NCBI GenBank assembly: GCA_905221605.1 | Contig: CAJNDS010002573.1 | Location: forward strand, 124,001 to 188,000 | Direction: 5' to 3' | Source: Symbiodinium natans | Taxonomy: Eukaryota; Sar; Dinophyceae; Suessiales; Symbiodiniaceae | Length of the DNA stretch: 64,000 bases | Shown here: piece by piece, positions 22,732 through 34,739 of the stretch | Layout of the letters: the number at the start of each line of letters is the position of its first letter | Numbering within the stretch: the stretch's first letter is position 1 | Notes under the pieces: model-generated | Told to the model about the DNA's origin: nothing | The model's database searches: none | The model's input: the letters and a program-made list of their open reading frames with translations, nothing else | Made by a program: the position numbers and the translations under genes

Positions 22732-23040
22732 TCATCCAGACCTCACCATCCATGTCAGGGTGATTGCCTGCGCAGAGAAGGACTGTTGTCGGATATCACA
22801 AGCATCGTGCATGCCACTGCATTCGCGCGCAAAGGCCGGCACGGAACAGGTGAGCAGCATCGTCGTCGCCTCAACATGCGCTTGGGCCAACATCCAGAGT
22901 CGGAGGATGCCAACACAGTGCTGGCCTGTTCCAAACAGCTGCAGCACTGTGTCCGCAGCCTCTTGAAAGATTGCCATGATACAGGTGTAGACTAATGAAT
23001 CATAAAGCTGATGTTCAATACGAAGCTGGCAAGCAGGCAA
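22732..23040 (-). CDS. Hypothetical protein segment
   Basis: A 102-residue minus-strand frame with protein-like composition almost throughout (QLYDSLVYTCIMAIFQEAAD, then LQLFGTGQHCVGILRLWMLA, then CSVPAFARECSGMHDACDIR). It reads as a helical exon with six Cys. No family recognised and the true exon borders were not found. Confidence 0.33.
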   Translation of the reverse strand: MPACQLRIEHQLYDSLVYTCIMAIFQEAADTVLQLFGTGQHCVGILRLWMLAQAHVEATTMLLTCSVPAFARECSGMHDACDIRQQSFSAQAITLTWMVRSG

Positions 23041-23556
23041 ACCAGCAAACTGTTGTGGCTTCTACGCCCATCCAAGAGGACGGTTCTCAAGCTTTCGGTG
23101 CCTTCACTAGCACCTGTTGCCACGAGTCTGGATCCTTCACCTGATTACTTGCGCAAGGACGTGCAAGGGTTCACCAAAACATGTGGAAAGATTTGGAGAG
23201 CGACTGAGCAAGTAGACACTCCAGCAGGCAGTACGAGACATCGCCGAAACATAGCTTGCACTTGTCTCTGAAGCGTACTGCAAACAGTCACCAAGCAACA
23301 CCAGCACCACCGCTAGCCACTATCACTACAGCGAGCGCTCTCGTGCTGGATCTTCCAAAACCGAGCAGACCATGTTGCTGACCTCTTCGCCGAGAAGATC
23401 AGTGAGCCTATCCGCCTTCTGCCCCGGAAGGCCTGGACCTCCATATCCAAGGCAAAGCAAATGCAAAGCAAATGCCTGTGGGCTCTTAGGCTCTTAGGGT
23501 CTGTGCCTATCTCGATGATCTCGCCGATGGTATTCAGGACATCACCTCACCCAGAT

Positions 23557-24099
23557 TCATGATGATAACAATGATAACACACTACTGGACACGGGCCGCA
23601 CATTTTTTTTGGCAAGACATGCCCCAACAATGATACCTTGACAATCAGTCCGGGACTCGCAGACAGGGCGGAGTCGGAGTCGCGGCACTGAGCGTTTCAC
23701 TTCTTGAGTCTTTGAGTCTTGAATGTCGACAAGAGCTGCTCCCCAGGTGCACTCTGAGAATGTGGCCGCGCTTGCGACCAGGAACCAGCCCCCAACCTCC
23801 TCGAACTTGCTGGCCAGACGGCATGACTTGCAAATTACCTGCAGGACAGGTGGCCGGGAATCTGCTGGCGCATGAATGACTTGCGTCCGCGAAGCCTCAG
23901 ATGAAGAAAACTGTGTGCCAGATGCGTACCAGGCTTCGGCTCCTGAGATGCCACAAAGCGTTTGGCAGCCAATGCAGCCATTAGGAGCCCCAATGCACAG
24001 GGAAGGCCTTTGAAGGCCTTGCCCATGCACATGCATGCCACCGCTACCAAGGCCAGCACCCATCCGAACGCGATTCTGGCACCAGTCGCATGTCACCAT
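23557..24099 (-). CDS. Hypothetical Cys-rich protein, 180 residues
   Basis: An uninterrupted frame from a true ATG at 24,099. Composition and codon use look like real coding throughout. It begins MVTCDWCQNRVRMGAG, a CxxC pair, followed by a Gly/His-rich stretch; further CxxC-type pairs are GCIGCQTLC and ICKSCRLAS, which suggests metal binding. A compact stretch, GGWFLVASAATFSECTWGAA, follows. I do not recognise the family. A stop only five codons after a poly-Ser end may be real or an intron read-through, so the C-terminus is uncertain. Confidence 0.43.
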   Translation of the reverse strand: MVTCDWCQNRVRMGAGLGSGGMHVHGQGLQRPSLCIGAPNGCIGCQTLCGISGAEAWYASGTQFSSSEASRTQVIHAPADSRPPVLQVICKSCRLASKFEEVGGWFLVASAATFSECTWGAALVDIQDSKTQEVKRSVPRLRLRPVCESRTDCQGIIVGACLAKKNVRPVSSSVLSLLSS

Positions 24100-24127
24100 T
24101 TCATCCTCGACGTTGGGCTATTTAGGG

Positions 24128-24936
24128 CTAGTTAGCTCCAAGATTTTCTTGTGCCTTCAAGTGAGGCTTCCACATTCGGATACCAAAGATCAGGAATGCA
24201 TTTGAAGCTTTCAATCTCAATCTCTCTCGGCCTTGATTGCAAATGGCAAGGTGCATTGCAAAGTCTGCACAAACAGAGGTGCAGCACATGTCGATGCCCT
24301 GCCCTAAGAACAAAAGGACCTCTCAGAAGCTGTGCGGCGCGCTGATTGGTGTCGAAAATCACCTGCCACGTGCCACAACTTCTCCAACCACACTGTGGCA
24401 GGATACAAGGCTAAGGAGGGTGCCGGGGGGGTGAGAGCATTTGAAAGACGGCCGCTTGAGTCCGTTCTGAATCAAGGATAGAATCCCTGGCCTTGCCCGG
24501 TTTGCACTTTGCATCCTGGAGGATTTGAAAATCGTGATACTTCAAGGCATGAAGTGCAAACAAGCGACATGGACCCACGGCTCCTCAGAGTTTGCCGAGC
24601 GCAGCAAGGGACGCAGGGGTGCCGATTCACGATGAGGAAGTGAGCTGAACAGCAGGAAGCGTGCATCGTTCATTGCTTCCGCTTGACATACACTGACTTG
24701 TTGAAGCTCGTCCACGAACAGAAGAAGTACTACATGTGTGCCATAAAAAGACAAGACCACCAATGTCGCAGACGGCCATTTTTGTAAGGACCTGTGGCTA
24801 AGAGCTCCAAAGTTTTTGTCGTTGGGTCAAAGGCCAAGCGAGAGGGACAAGACAGGTTTCCTTGACTCAGGAATTTAATGCCAACTGCGTTGTTCCTCTG
24901 GCAGTCCACGACTTGACATATTTGCCTGACGAGCAT
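24128..24936 (-). CDS. Candidate exons, unrecognised
   Basis: Minus-strand patches: LSCPSRLAFDPTTKTLELLA then TGPYKNG (about 24,770-24,865), VVLSFYGTHVVLLLFVDELQ then QVSVCQAEAMNDARFLLF (about 24,650-24,760), and EIEIESFKCIPDLWYPNVEA (about 24,140-24,225). They may be exons of one gene lying upstream or downstream of the Cys-rich frame at 23.6-24.1 kb. No domain recognised. Confidence 0.25.
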
Positions 24937-25492
24937 CGAGCTGAACAGATTTTACGCCTCCGTTCACCTCGGTTCCTGCACCTGTTGTCTTCAAGGGCCT
25001 GCCGGGCACTCATTCTCTTTGCGTTTTTTCTCACTGCAAAGCGTGGGTTTCCTAGGTTTTTACTCAGCTGTTCTTCCCGCCCGGTCTCCTACAGAGAATC
25101 CCTCATGACCGCCATTGACCGCCCCCCAGAGAATCCCGCAGAGTCTCCCATGGCGTGACAGCTTAGTTTCAGGGCATCTGTGAAGCAAACATGTAAATGC
25201 GAACTCACTCGCGAGGCGATTCCATTCAGCACTAAACACAAGAGACAAGGACAGAACAATGATTCCTAGACACCCACGTAGTCCTGTCTTCTTTCTTGGA
25301 TTATAAGAAGAACTAACATGTGTTACGCCATTCTTTTGTGTTAATGATTCAGCAGTTGAACACGATGTCATCCTGTCAGACTGGAGCCCTCCCTGACTTG
25401 ACGTGCAGCACACGTGCTGAGTACATTACGACATGTGACATGATTTTGCACGTCTGATTCTGACTCTGGCTTCATGCAAAGCAGTCGAACTT

Positions 25493-26380
25493 TCAAGATG
25501 CTCGCCAGCTAAAGCTTCTCCATTTATCAATGAAGCAAACAGCAAACATGCATTCATGCAGACGGGCTTGGAAAATCAATGGAATTTGCCGACCCATGCG
25601 ACTCATGTGAATCAAACAGTCGAACGGCCTGGGTCGAACTTCAGCATCTTCCTGAACACTCGCCGGGCCTTTGCTTCGCAGCTTCCAAGCGGCAGCAGCG
25701 GATTGGAAAATAGTGGAAGCTTTTCTGAAATTTCGCCATGCCTGGCCTTCTCCGCTTACCTTGCCACCGTGGGGTTGCCTCACACGGAAAAGCCATGAAG
25801 GAACACCACCGGCTGAAGACTCTTGAAGAGATGGCCTCGTGCATCTGGAGCGTGGTTCTATGAACTCTGCCTCAGAGGTTGAACGTCAACCTTCAATGAA
25901 AAGTTCGACAGCCTCGCCAAGATTCGGGCTTTTACATGCCTGCCTGGCCGGCAGACCGCACAACCGCACAGCTCAGACAATGGATTATGATGCCAACCCA
26001 ACCTCCACGGACGCGAGAGGGGCATGGCTTCTCCTGTTTGACCTGCCACGCCCAAGAACCAGGCAAATCAAGTACCGTAGGACGCTGTGCTTGATTCAAA
26101 AGATCATCCGACGGTTTCTTTTCCAGATAGCAGCTTCTGTGCACACTTTGGCGCCGGGAGCTTGATAGCTGCAGCATGTCGACGAGAGGCTTCTAGAACC
26201 AGTTTGCCATCGAAGAGTGTCTCCGTCTGCTTTTGCATGAGCTGGACACGACCTTGTCGTCCATTTTGCTTTGATGCAAATGGTGAAGATGTGGATCTTC
26301 CCGTTCTCTCAACGTCATGTCGAAGGTTGCTCAGACGAGGCAAGCCGAAGAACGTCGACTGCGCCTGAACGTATCAACTT
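25493..26380 (-). CDS. Candidate exons, unrecognised
   Basis: At about 26,104-26,365 the minus strand reads STFFGLPRLSNLRHDVERTG, then QGRVQLMQKQTETLFDGKLV and LEASRRHAAAIKLPAPKCAQ, a basic helical stretch. At about 25,560-25,745 it reads WRNFRKASTIFQSAAAAWKL. These may be later exons of the gene that starts at 27,524, but the joins are not proven. Confidence 0.25.
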
Positions 26381-26903
26381 GCAGCGGACAAAGTATGGAC
26401 GCGGGACATGAACTGCATGATTATTGCATGCCACCGCACCAGGCACCCACTCTCCGTGGAAAGAATATGGCACGTGGCCAGGCAATTGTACCTGATGTCT
26501 AGGTTTGCTGTCGGTTGGAATGCAAGGTGCCGTGTGTCGGCCCGGTGTTAGAACACGGCCTCTGCAACTGGACCAGCTGAGAGGTGAGCACCATCAAGGA
26601 TGGCCAAGAACCTTGGCCGGCCAGCTCGGCCAAAAAGGGTGCGCCGAACGGGTTCGGTCATGAACATGTTCCCGGAAGTCCCAACTCCCACACGAGGCCT
26701 GAGAATACCCACAAAGAGGAGGCCTGCAAGAGTTTTTGCTTGTCCCTGTTAGGTCCTGGGGCCAGCCACGCATCCACTCATCCACTCATCCACTCAGACA
26801 CTCAGACGCTCAGACGCTCAGACGCTCAGACACTCACCAGGGTCTAAGCATGGTCTAAGCGACCGAGTGTCTGGCTTTGGCTCTGCCCTGTGAGGCTCAG
26901 ACT

Positions 26904-27197
26904 TTGAGTGACTGAGAGACGGGGTCCAGCCTCCGAAAATAGAACTGTAAGCGTCTGAGTGACTGAGTTTGCTCTGGGCGGCTGAGTGCCTGAAGGTCCG
27001 AGGGACTGGATCTGGTTTGAGCGACTGAGTGACTTAGCGCGACTGGTTTCAAATACGGGCCGCTGGGTATGAGCAACTGAGGAGAGCGTGAGTCGCTTAA
27101 ACCAGATCCAGTCACTCTGCCGCTCAGAGCAGACTCGGTCACTGAAACGCTTAAACTTCTATTTTCGGGGGCTGGACCCCGTCTCTCAGTCACTCAA
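26904..27197. repeat. Fold-back element with 41-bp terminal inverted repeats
   Basis: 26,904-26,944 and 27,157-27,197 are reverse complements over 41 bases with a single mismatch. Inner pairs also match (GGATCTGGTTTGAGCGACTG against its complement near 27,095). The whole 294-bp unit is rich in GACTGAGTGACT phrases and resembles a small non-autonomous (MITE-like) element. It lies just after a coding exon's donor site, so probably within an intron. Confidence 0.82.
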
Positions 27198-27256
27198 CGT
27201 CTTGAACTGCCTGAATGTAGGGTAAACTTAGAGCGGACACGCTTGAGGCCACTCAC

Positions 27257-27524
27257 TTGTAACCGCTTGAAGTTCTCAAGGAGGTGTTTGCCTTTGTACT
27301 TCTTGGCTTGGGCGGGAATGTCTTTGCCTATTGTCTCAGCCACGTCCCACAAGTAATATTCAACAGCCTGCCAATTCAGCTCTAAAGGCCCCCATGCGTG
27401 TTGAGATGCATTGTCTCTTCAAGGTTTCCTTGGCAGATTGGACATGAAAGGAGTTCAGCTGCTCGAATGTTGCATCGAAACCGTCCGCATTGGAGACTCG
27501 GCAGCGCTTTGATGGGTCTGGCAT
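27257..27524 (-). CDS. Start and second coding block of an unrecognised gene
   Basis: From ATG 27,524 the minus strand reads MPDPSKRCRVSNADGFDATF then EQLNSFHVQSAKETLK. Continuing in a frame shifted by one base it reads NASQHAWGPLELNWQAVEYY, then LWDVAETIGKDIPAQAKKYK and GKHLLENFKRLQ, and meets a GTGAGT donor at 27,256. Both halves look strongly coding. The one-base frame change near 27,430 is either a sequencing or assembly error, a mutation, or an unrecognised splice. I do not recognise the family. Confidence 0.48.
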
Positions 27525-28140
27525 TGGATTCTCCACAGATGAATTAAGGAGAGAAATTAGGCGTGACGATCTTCAGTCGGTGTTTCAAGTTCGTCATGAT
27601 GTCGACTTGTCAGCTCCGGGTTGACTCGACTCGCTTGAGGAACAGAAGTGGAGATGACGGCAAGTGTGTCGGCACGCATCTTTGATGACACTCGCACGTT
27701 CGACCACTATCCAATACTTGACTGCGCTGGGAGCAAAACTACACCAAGACACTCGTTTTCAATTGCATTGCTGAAGATAGCATCCTGATCGGGATTGCTT
27801 CTCGATGCTAAGTGTCTGATCTTGCAAGCTGACATGCCTTATTTCTACTGGTATCATCGTCTTGAATGTCATAAGGATGTGTTTAAGATGAGTTTCTTGG
27901 ACTGGTCTTGGCTCTTGGCTGTAGAATGTCTAGTCTTGCCTTAACCATGGGATGGAAGATGCTTTCTCTTTTCGGGACTGATAGGCCTCTACAGTCTGAG
28001 GAGGCGATTTCAACATTGGAGATTTTTCTTCAGTAGGTTCAATCTGCTTGTCTGATCTATTTCGCATTGCGATAAGATGAGGTGCTCTATCCTGCTGGTT
28101 CTGGAGCTCAGAAAGAGCTGGCCTGCTTGTTGAGAAGACA
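27525..28140. other. Intergenic stretch between two minus-strand genes
   Basis: About 600 bases between the stop of the carotenoid oxygenase (28,143) and the ATG at 27,524, both on the minus strand. No motif or repeat of note. It should hold the 3' end of one transcript and the 5' end of the next. Confidence 0.5.
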
Positions 28141-28142
28141 CT

Positions 28143-31100
28143 TCAGGCAATGACGCCATGAGTACTACGCTTTGGAAGCTCGATTAACTCAGCATCTAAC
28201 GGGTGCCCCTCCGCCACCTCGCTTCTGCATTTACAGCGCTGTTTGTGGCTTGCAAGTTGGTATCTGAGTCCTCGAAGCAATGGGCAGCGTCACCAAAAGG
28301 GTTTCTTGCTGGTGGGCGAATTGGTGGAGTAAGTGTCTTAGTTTTTCGGGGCGTGCCTTGGCTTGAAAACATCTGATATGCGTCCCTTCATGTGTTTGAT
28401 GTGCCATCTGCTCTGTCTTCTCCACTTGTGGTGCACAGTAAAACTGGCTACAAATGCAGAAAGAGTGAAGTATGCATGCAAAGCTGAGTGCGTTGCGACG
28501 TGTGGGTTTGAGAATCGTACACATAGGTACAGACGTACCTGCGTGGCACAGGGGCGATTGCCACCCGTCGAACTGAACCATCGCTCTTCTCTCCGGAATT
28601 TACCGCATGCCATCAAAGATTGACCGCAGGGTTTACAGGGCATCCCACGAAAGCCCTTGAAGATGCAGGAGCTACTGCCCCCGCTCTTGCCTTTCGCCCC
28701 TCTTTACTCTTGCCCAGCGGCGCCGCCAGTTCTTCTGAAGTGGATGGCTTGGGGAGGATCATCCTGAGGAACTGCAGCAGCTATGCTAAGCCATTCATGG
28801 CCACATCTTATCATTCTTTATCTTTGACTACCCTGAGCCTGGAGCCGCAATGTGCTGACAGCTGCCACTCTGCCCGGTCACGCATGCAGCCCCTTTGCAT
28901 GCTTAGACTCGGCTCGCCCGCAAATTGTCCCGGGCCAAAGCACGCCCGATCCACGACATTACCATCAATGTCCAGTCGCTCCACACAATTGAGAAATGCC
29001 TCAGAGTGTTCATTCTTTGTGTCCCCAATCAAGTTGTGTTACGCCTTCTCGCGTTCTGGAAAGAAGACATTGAGGGACATTGCTGCTTCATTCACATAAT
29101 TTCACTGCAGTCAAAAGGAAGCGACGGCGTCAGATGGATATGCGGCATTGGTCCAGACGTGCTTGTTTCGGCCTGGGCACACTTGCATCCGGAATGTCCA
29201 ACAGGTCAAGTGAGTCAAGTGCAAGTGACTGAAGCACGCCAACTAGTTGCAGAGGATTAAGTCTGTCAAGACGCGGCCAACGAAGGCTGGATGTATGTTG
29301 GGAAGTTCGAAGGTCGAAGCGGCTTGTGGCCCCAGCTCGCCTGACCACTTGAGCGAAGATTCAAAAAGGCTTTTGCCTGTGGCTTGTCCTTCCAAAAAGG
29401 CTTCACGCTTACTTCACACTTGCAACTTCCCTCTTGGGCGAGGGCTGCTCGAAATGCTTCCAGATGCCAGGTCCAGACGAAGCAGCTTCAAGGAACAGCG
29501 AGTTGTGTCTGACCATGTGCTCCGATACATGTCCTTGGGATATTCAGAGAGACTGTGTAGATCATGCAAAACGACAATGATAATTTGAACGAGTCTGCGC
29601 CTCGCAACTCGGCCGATAGCAGTCTGCCAAGGGTCTCCGAAGTTTCGTTCGACATTCTCTCGAGGTCCATTGTGTGCAGCTATCTGAAGCCATACGGCAG
29701 CACCAGCGTCATCATCATATGCATTGACCTGCAAGCTTTGTGCGGGCTCGCAGCTATGGGTTGGTTCTGCAAAAGTATCGAGTCATGTTGCCGGCCGTGT
29801 GGTAAAGCGAAACTGCCGGCTTCAACGATTTGTCGAAGACCTTGGCTAGCATTTGCTTGCATGTGATGATTGCTTTGTACATTTGGAGTGCGCCATTGGA
29901 CCAATTGTGCTCCCACGAATCTGAACCTTCCTCACGATTGCTGGAACATATCCCACCTTTACCAACATTGTTCCGCGAGTATCGACTCTGCAGTACCGGA
30001 CTGAGCTCGTTCGATTCCGCCGCTGCAGTATTCAAATGTATTCAGACTAGCTGTGATACCAAGACACGGTAGACAAATCACTTCGCCGGAGCACAAGCAA
30101 TCTGGTTCCTGCGTCTTCTTTCCACTCAAAGAACTGTCCCAGCGCCCCCTTCCAGAGACTCGTTGCAAGACCGCTTGTCGAACAAGACCAAGGAGGAATG
30201 ATAAGAACTACATACTCACGCGTGATGGCAAAGTCATGGACAAATGTAATATCTGCCAAGGGGATGCCAGTCCTCTCCAACAGCAGTCGATCTGCCGAGC
30301 ACTTGTACACTTCCAAGCTCGGCTCGAGCCCAATCTTCAGCCCTATGTTAAAGAGCTCTCCAGATTCTGGGTCCTGTTTTGGATGCGCAGAGAAAAACTG
30401 CACTCCACTTTGCTGGAGGGACGGATGACGGAAAAGCTCCTGGCCCAACGTCTCCAAGGTACCAGGATCTAAGGCGTATGGTGTACCTCCTTCGCACAAC
30501 GCCAGCAATCGATCACCCCACCACAGCACATTGGTGTTTGCAGGGTTCGTCGGCAGCCTGAAGATATTTGATAGCAGATCGCCGTTCGCAGAGGGTGTCC
30601 ATGCACCCATCAACGCCATGCCAGAGCCCCTCTCGGTCTTGAAGAACGCCTCGGGCTTCTGTTGCGCTTCGAACCGATTGGTCTTGACAAAGCGGGAAGT
30701 AAAAGCGGCCTCTTGCTGCTTGCCATCCACAGTAAGGGCGGTTACGAATCCATCACCATCAAACCAATGCCCATATTGGGATTCTCCAATTCGTATTCGC
30801 CCTGGCCCATTTCTATAGACCGTTCCAACAAGATCTTCAGGCAAACGACCTAAAAAAGTCAGCCTTGTTGGTTTGGACTCTTCTGCAGGCTCCAGACCCC
30901 TGCGCCATGGGCTCTCTTCAAAAAGTGCTTCCAGCTGTGACTGGCATGAACTCCGAAAAACACTCTGTATCCTGCCTCGCTGCCTTCGGGTCTGGGAGTG
31001 CCACAAGATGCCCCCAGCCATGGCTGATGCTAAAGATGCATGCGTCCAGGCTTGACGCCATGCTTGCCCTTTTCGGTGTCTTCCCTCCGCCAGGTTCACC

Positions 31101-31369
31101 GTGACCGTCACCCCTTTCCAGCTTCTCCATGTCCGCAAAGTGGCTGCAACCGCAAAACGATCAGGTGCTGGCTGCACCCGGTGCGTGGCCCATGCACACG
31201 CTCCCGGAGCCAGGGCCATCTGCGACTGCGGCCAAACGACCAATCCTCCAAAGCTAAGTTGCCACTTGTGTAATGAAAACCGCACTTGATGCAGGGCATG
31301 AACCGACATGAAGTTAAACAGCCGCATGCCTGGGTCTGACTCTGGGAAGTTTATGGCAAGTTCACTCAT
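28143..31369 (-). CDS. Carotenoid cleavage oxygenase (RPE65/CCD family), multi-exon
   Basis: A non-haem iron enzyme that splits carotenoid double bonds. The first exon carries an Arg-rich N-terminus (possible plastid leader; candidate ATGs at 31,369 and 31,219), then YRNGPGRIRIG, GHWFDGDGF, and two iron-ligand His motifs, FFSAHPKQDPESGE and ITFVHDFAITREYVV. Later exons were traced by eye: 29,728-29,621 (VNAYDDDAGAAVWLQIA; the third His lies just before it in YHT), 29,533-29,420 (LKLLRLDLASGSI), 29,347-29,275 (FELPNIHPAFVG), from 29,172 (RRNKHVWTNAAYPSDAVASF), from 28,999 (FLNCVERLDIDGNVVD, then FAGEP). Less certain pieces at about 28.5-28.8 kb read VPQDDPPQAIHF and YVCTYVYDS. The last exon ends DAELIELPKRSTHGVIA with a stop at 28,145-28,143. 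Several introns are GC-AG. The join after SWYH and the middle of the C-terminal part are not settled. Confidence 0.85.
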
Positions 31370-31432
31370 GCACGAATCTACCGTGAAAACCGCATGAAAG
31401 AGCTGCTGACAAGGTGCGTCCTGTTCAATCAC

Positions 31433-33370
31433 GGGTCTCTTGTCAAGGGAGAATTAGATGACAGGGGTGTTTGCTTGTCCTTTCCTTTGCTCTTTTGTAG
31501 GGTGCATTCGTCACGTCCACGAGCTCAAGATAATAACAATATCTGCCAAGGAACTCCGGTGAGAACAGTGACTATGTATTATCAGCCAGAAACCCATGTC
31601 ATGCCTCTTACAGCTGATCGAACTCTAAACACTTGGCTCTCACGTCTCGAAATCCAAACGAACCTATGCCTGCTACAGTGTAAGCTGTCACCTGGCAGAA
31701 ATTCATTTTTAAGTTGGAAAGGCAGACAGAATGACTATCCCGAAGACACATATAGAATGCGCGACGTGCTTATGTGCCGGAAGGAGCATCCACGTTTGAC
31801 GCATGCGAAATGGAGATGCATCCCCGCAGAATTCCACACCAGCCGCCGAACAATAGCAAAGCGCTCCAGGCCTTTGCACTGGTCTGGAGGGAGGTCGCAA
31901 ATTCACACCTCGTAACGTCATAACCCTCCAGTTGGGGTTTTGGGAGTTCTAGGCGCATGTTTGCACTGAATTCGCTGAATCACTGCTGCAACGTGCAAGG
32001 GAGATCAAAGGAGCAAACGCAGTGACTGTGGGCAAGCTTGATCCAGGCAATCGTTCATACACCACACGCTCATTGCACCAAGAGCGAAGCACCTAAGCAC
32101 CACTTGATCGCAAAAAGAACCATTCTGCTGGTGCGGGTGCACAGGGCTCTGACCGGGAATCGAGCCCGCTGAGAGCGGCTTCCTGCACCCAAATCTAATT
32201 CTCGACAAGATTACAAAGCGAGCTGAGGCGCACGTCGTCGCATGTCCAAGCTCCAGGCTTGCTGAATTCACAGGCCGGAACTCGTCGGCCGCAACAATCC
32301 CAGCGTGGGGATGAGTCTGTACCTGGAGAGACGCACGACCCAAACGAACCAAGCGAACCAAAGGGACTTAAACATGAGCGACTTGCAGGTTAAAGGTCAC
32401 AGAGACCAACTGCTCAACCTTTACTTTCTTCGCACCTGCCCGGAAGCGAAGCACTGCCACCGTTGCAGGTAAACGGTCTGTCCACCAGATGTTGTTGACT
32501 CAGATGCTGACATGGCTTTGCAGGAATCTGGGGTGTGACCACCTGCAGCGCAGAACGGGCAGCACCTGCAAATCCAACTTGTGCCCTAAGATTTCCTGTG
32601 TGACACACGCCTCTTTGCAACGCAGAGCCTCATCTGAACCTTCACAAACAGAGATGTCGCCTTCAGATGTTCTCCCATGCCATTTCCACCATGGCTTTAG
32701 AGCTTCCAACGGACTGGCCCCAGCCTCGCTTCCTCCGTGGCCTCTGGGTGAGGATGGTGAGGAGGACAGTGAGAACACTAAATGAGAGCATTGATGAGAA
32801 CACTCTGATCAGAACACTCCGATGAGAACCCCTTTGTTAGACGGCTTTGAAAACTCTGCTTCTTGGTTTTTCAAAAGCTGGGACACAACACATCTTCACC
32901 AATCAACAGGTATTTCAACTGCAACGCGCCGCTCCTAGTATGCTCTCGAGATGGATTGCAACTTGGCAGATGGATCTCTCTCTTTCTTTTTTCTTTCTTT
33001 CCTTCCATGGCCTGCTGCTGAAGCCTGTTTATGCCAACGCTGCAGTAGTAGACGGGTTGATCGTGCGGGATTGAAGCAGGGCTGGGGGTATTTCTTTTGT
33101 GAAAACCATCCAGCATTCATTTGGAGCCAGCCACAAGTGAGAGGAGCTTGATTCAAGTCTGTGGTTCGTAGATGTTGCCTAGGGGGTGTTGTCGCTCTGA
33201 TACAGCTCCGTTGGCGCCGCGCCGGGGAGAAGAGTCGTGGAAAGCACGGGGAGAAGTGGAAAGTGCCATCCGGGAATGAGGGCGCAAGAACAAAGAGGAA
33301 ACCCCCATAGACAACTTCGAAGAGGGCCAAGCGCGCTCTACCAAGAATGGCTTCACAAAACCATCAGTGA
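31433..33370. other. No convincing gene
   Basis: A minus-strand frame at 32,005-32,361 (118 residues) and another at 31,770-31,958 (ELPKPQLEGYDVTRCEFATS) have mildly protein-like composition but no recognisable motif. This stretch should hold the promoter of the carotenoid oxygenase gene; no dinoflagellate promoter signal could be identified with confidence. Confidence 0.3.
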
Positions 33371-33373
33371 GCA

Positions 33374-33652
33374 TTATGGGAACGAAGCACAAACAACTGA
33401 AGCAGAAGTCGCAGGCGCCCCGCAAGACCAGGAAGTAGCGTGCCGCCAAGCTGAGGGACCACTTGAAGAGAAGGCAGAACAGCACTTGGGCTGCGTAGCG
33501 ATGGTCCTCAACCCCAGGACAGTGGGGACCAGTAGCCACGAGTCTCCAACATCCTCCAGCTGAATGTCAAGGTCGCGGAGACACTCGCGGGCTTTCTCAA
33601 AATCTAACAACCGGTGGTCGAGTTGGACACGAGGACCTCTCCACACCTCCAA
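33374..33652 (-). CDS. Possible exon, unrecognised
   Basis: The minus strand reads VQLDHRLLDFEKARECLRDL then DIQLEDVGDSWLLVPTVLGL, which looks like a genuine exon of about 55 residues; the overlapping frame continues with apolar stretches (VLFCLLFKWSLSLAARYFLV) that could be the next, frame-changed exon. No family recognised. Confidence 0.27.
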   Translation of the reverse strand: MEVWRGPRVQLDHRLLDFEKARECLRDLDIQLEDVGDSWLLVPTVLGLRTIATQPKCCSAFSSSGPSAWRHATSWSCGAPATSASVVCASFP

Positions 33653-33659
33653 CTCCTTT

Positions 33660-34735
33660 CAACGTGCACGCGAGAATGCACACAAGGCCAGGTGTGGATC
33701 TTCAGAGACGATGCGCAGACGATGTCCAGCGGCCTGGACGGGACATTGACCCGCATCCTGCCAGAGCTGGGTCGCCACGCAGAAGGTGCAGAAGCAGAAG
33801 GATCTATGCCAACAGGAGAGCGAAACCGAGCAACACTTTCCGTGGGGGACGAGCACCTCGAGGGGGCCACCGACGAGCAGGAGGACTGCCATCTGAACGC
33901 CGATGGGAAAACCATGGAGAATTCATTGACGACGAGCAAAAGGCACCACCCACGGACATGGACCTCAGCCGCGCGGACATGGACCACGGCAACCGAAAAC
34001 AGCGAGTCGAAAACAGAGACGCGGTGGAGGATGCCCCGTTCGCTGGGGATGCACCATGGACCAGATGAACCATTCTCGTGCAGAAGATGGGTGGCGAGGG
34101 CACAAGTTTGGTGTGAATCAGCACAATCCCCAGCGGAACAACATGGACAAGGTGGACTCTACCTCCTCTTCTTCTTCTCGCTTGAGGAAACTATTCTTCT
34201 TCTGCTGGGCTTGAAGGAGGAAACTCTCTCTCTCTCTCTCGCTCTGGCTCTTGCTCTCGCGCTTTTGCTTTGCTTTGCTTTGCTTTGGGGCAGCTCGCTC
34301 TCTCTCTCTTTCTTTCTTTCTTTCGTTAGGGCCTGGGGCGAACCCCCTCTTTTGTGACACTCTGTTGTGCGGCACTCTCGAAAGACTCTTCACTTGTGGA
34401 CACTCGCTTCCCAGGATGCTCTCCAGTTCGAGATTTCTTTTCGTGCACAATGCTCAAACTTTCCAATCGCTCAGTTTGACTTGCTGCACGCGCCGAGCAT
34501 GCCCAGCCGCCAGCAGGCACCATCCAATCCCGTACACGAAACTAATTCCTGCAGCGGAGTGGCTCCATGAATGTCAGAGTTTAGTGTGCCAATGTGTGCC
34601 AACATGCATCTCTTTCTCTCTTTGTGGAGCAACCCTTGCCTGACATGATGTAGAAGCCTTAGCTTCGCTCCCGGCCGCGACCGGTGCGGCTACTGCTTGG
34701 AAGGGCAACTTACTGCAATGACACACGCAAGTGCA
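33660..34735. other. No convincing gene; CT and CTTTG microsatellites
   Basis: Overlapping frames in both directions at 33.6-34.1 kb without a recognisable motif. Contains CTCTCTCT and GCTTTGCTTTGCTTT tracts at about 34,225-34,325. Confidence 0.4.
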
Positions 34736-34739
34736 TGAA

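Noticed and set aside
33614-34357. Plus-strand frame of 247 residues
   Set aside because: Its last third runs through CTCTCT and CTTTG microsatellites, and the first part competes with equally open minus-strand frames; no domain.
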